A stretch of 46,781 nt of DNA from a virus. This document shows positions 45,786 through 46,781 of this stretch, one piece after another. The notes beneath the pieces were generated by a model. That model made no database searches and was not told where the DNA came from. It worked only from the letters and a program-made list of their open reading frames with translations. Position numbers and translations under genes: made by a program. Positions within the stretch are counted from its first letter, which is position 1. The number at the start of each line of letters is the position of its first letter. The DNA is taken from positions 1-46,781 of the IMG/VR virus record IMGVR_UViG_3300047472_000152. The stretch is one strand, 5' to 3'.

Positions 45786-46781
<996 letters not shown>

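Overview
The window is the larger part of a temperate siphovirus genome from a mycolic-acid-containing actinobacterium, most likely Mycobacterium or a close relative. The evidence is high GC, a Lysin B (mycolylarabinogalactan esterase), a DUF732-like secreted protein, WhiB- and XRE-type regulators, and an attachment core that copies the 3' end of an actinobacterial tRNA-Lys. Both window ends cut genes: a WhiB-like gene at the left and an unknown gene at the right. Phage genes lie on both sides of the attachment core, so the phage DNA is shown in a non-integrated (attP) arrangement. The ends do not join into one sensible gene, so the window is not a closed circle.

Right to left on the minus strand. 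At 44.4-46.8 kb is a group of small genes including a lipoprotein. From 44.3 kb the virion operon runs in canonical order: HNH endonuclease, small protein, terminase, portal, scaffold, major capsid, head-tail connectors, tail terminator, major tail protein, two chaperone-like genes, a tape measure with an NlpC/P60-like domain, a Dit-like protein, a Gp37-like protein, a large pectate-lyase-fold tail spike, further minor tail proteins (one with a beta-lactamase/DD-peptidase fold), and two appendage proteins. At 15.8-17.7 kb the run is broken by an accessory (moron-like) island: a leftward cluster of tiny genes and a rightward regulator pair from a divergent promoter region, ended by a terminator. 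The lysis genes follow (LysA, holin, LysB, membrane proteins; 15.8-11.7 kb).

From 6.7 to 11.8 kb the coding strand is mainly plus: many tiny genes, often zinc-binding, in tightly overlapping operons with several terminators. Between 4.1 and 6.6 kb is the lysogeny module: immunity repressor (+), divergent Cro (-), integrase (-) and attP with arm-type repeats. Left of Cro the early operon runs leftward (Cro, antirepressor, excisionase, several small genes, XRE and HTH proteins, WhiB), nearly every junction overlapping by 1-8 bases.

The most unusual signals are recurrent gene-junction cassettes in the small-gene arrays. One family is built on GGGGTAACCCAATGACC and makes successive proteins end in RGVTQ. 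A second encodes MT(E/D)RNVIG and precedes three separate genes. A third, shorter one ends two neighbouring genes in GQEKP. Other notable points are an internal start in LysA giving its C-terminal domain as a separate protein, a fibronectin-III-like domain divided between two tail genes, a nonsense-interrupted gene beside the capsid gene, a convergent gene overlapping the repressor, and a divergent promoter with a 17-bp palindromic operator in the accessory island.
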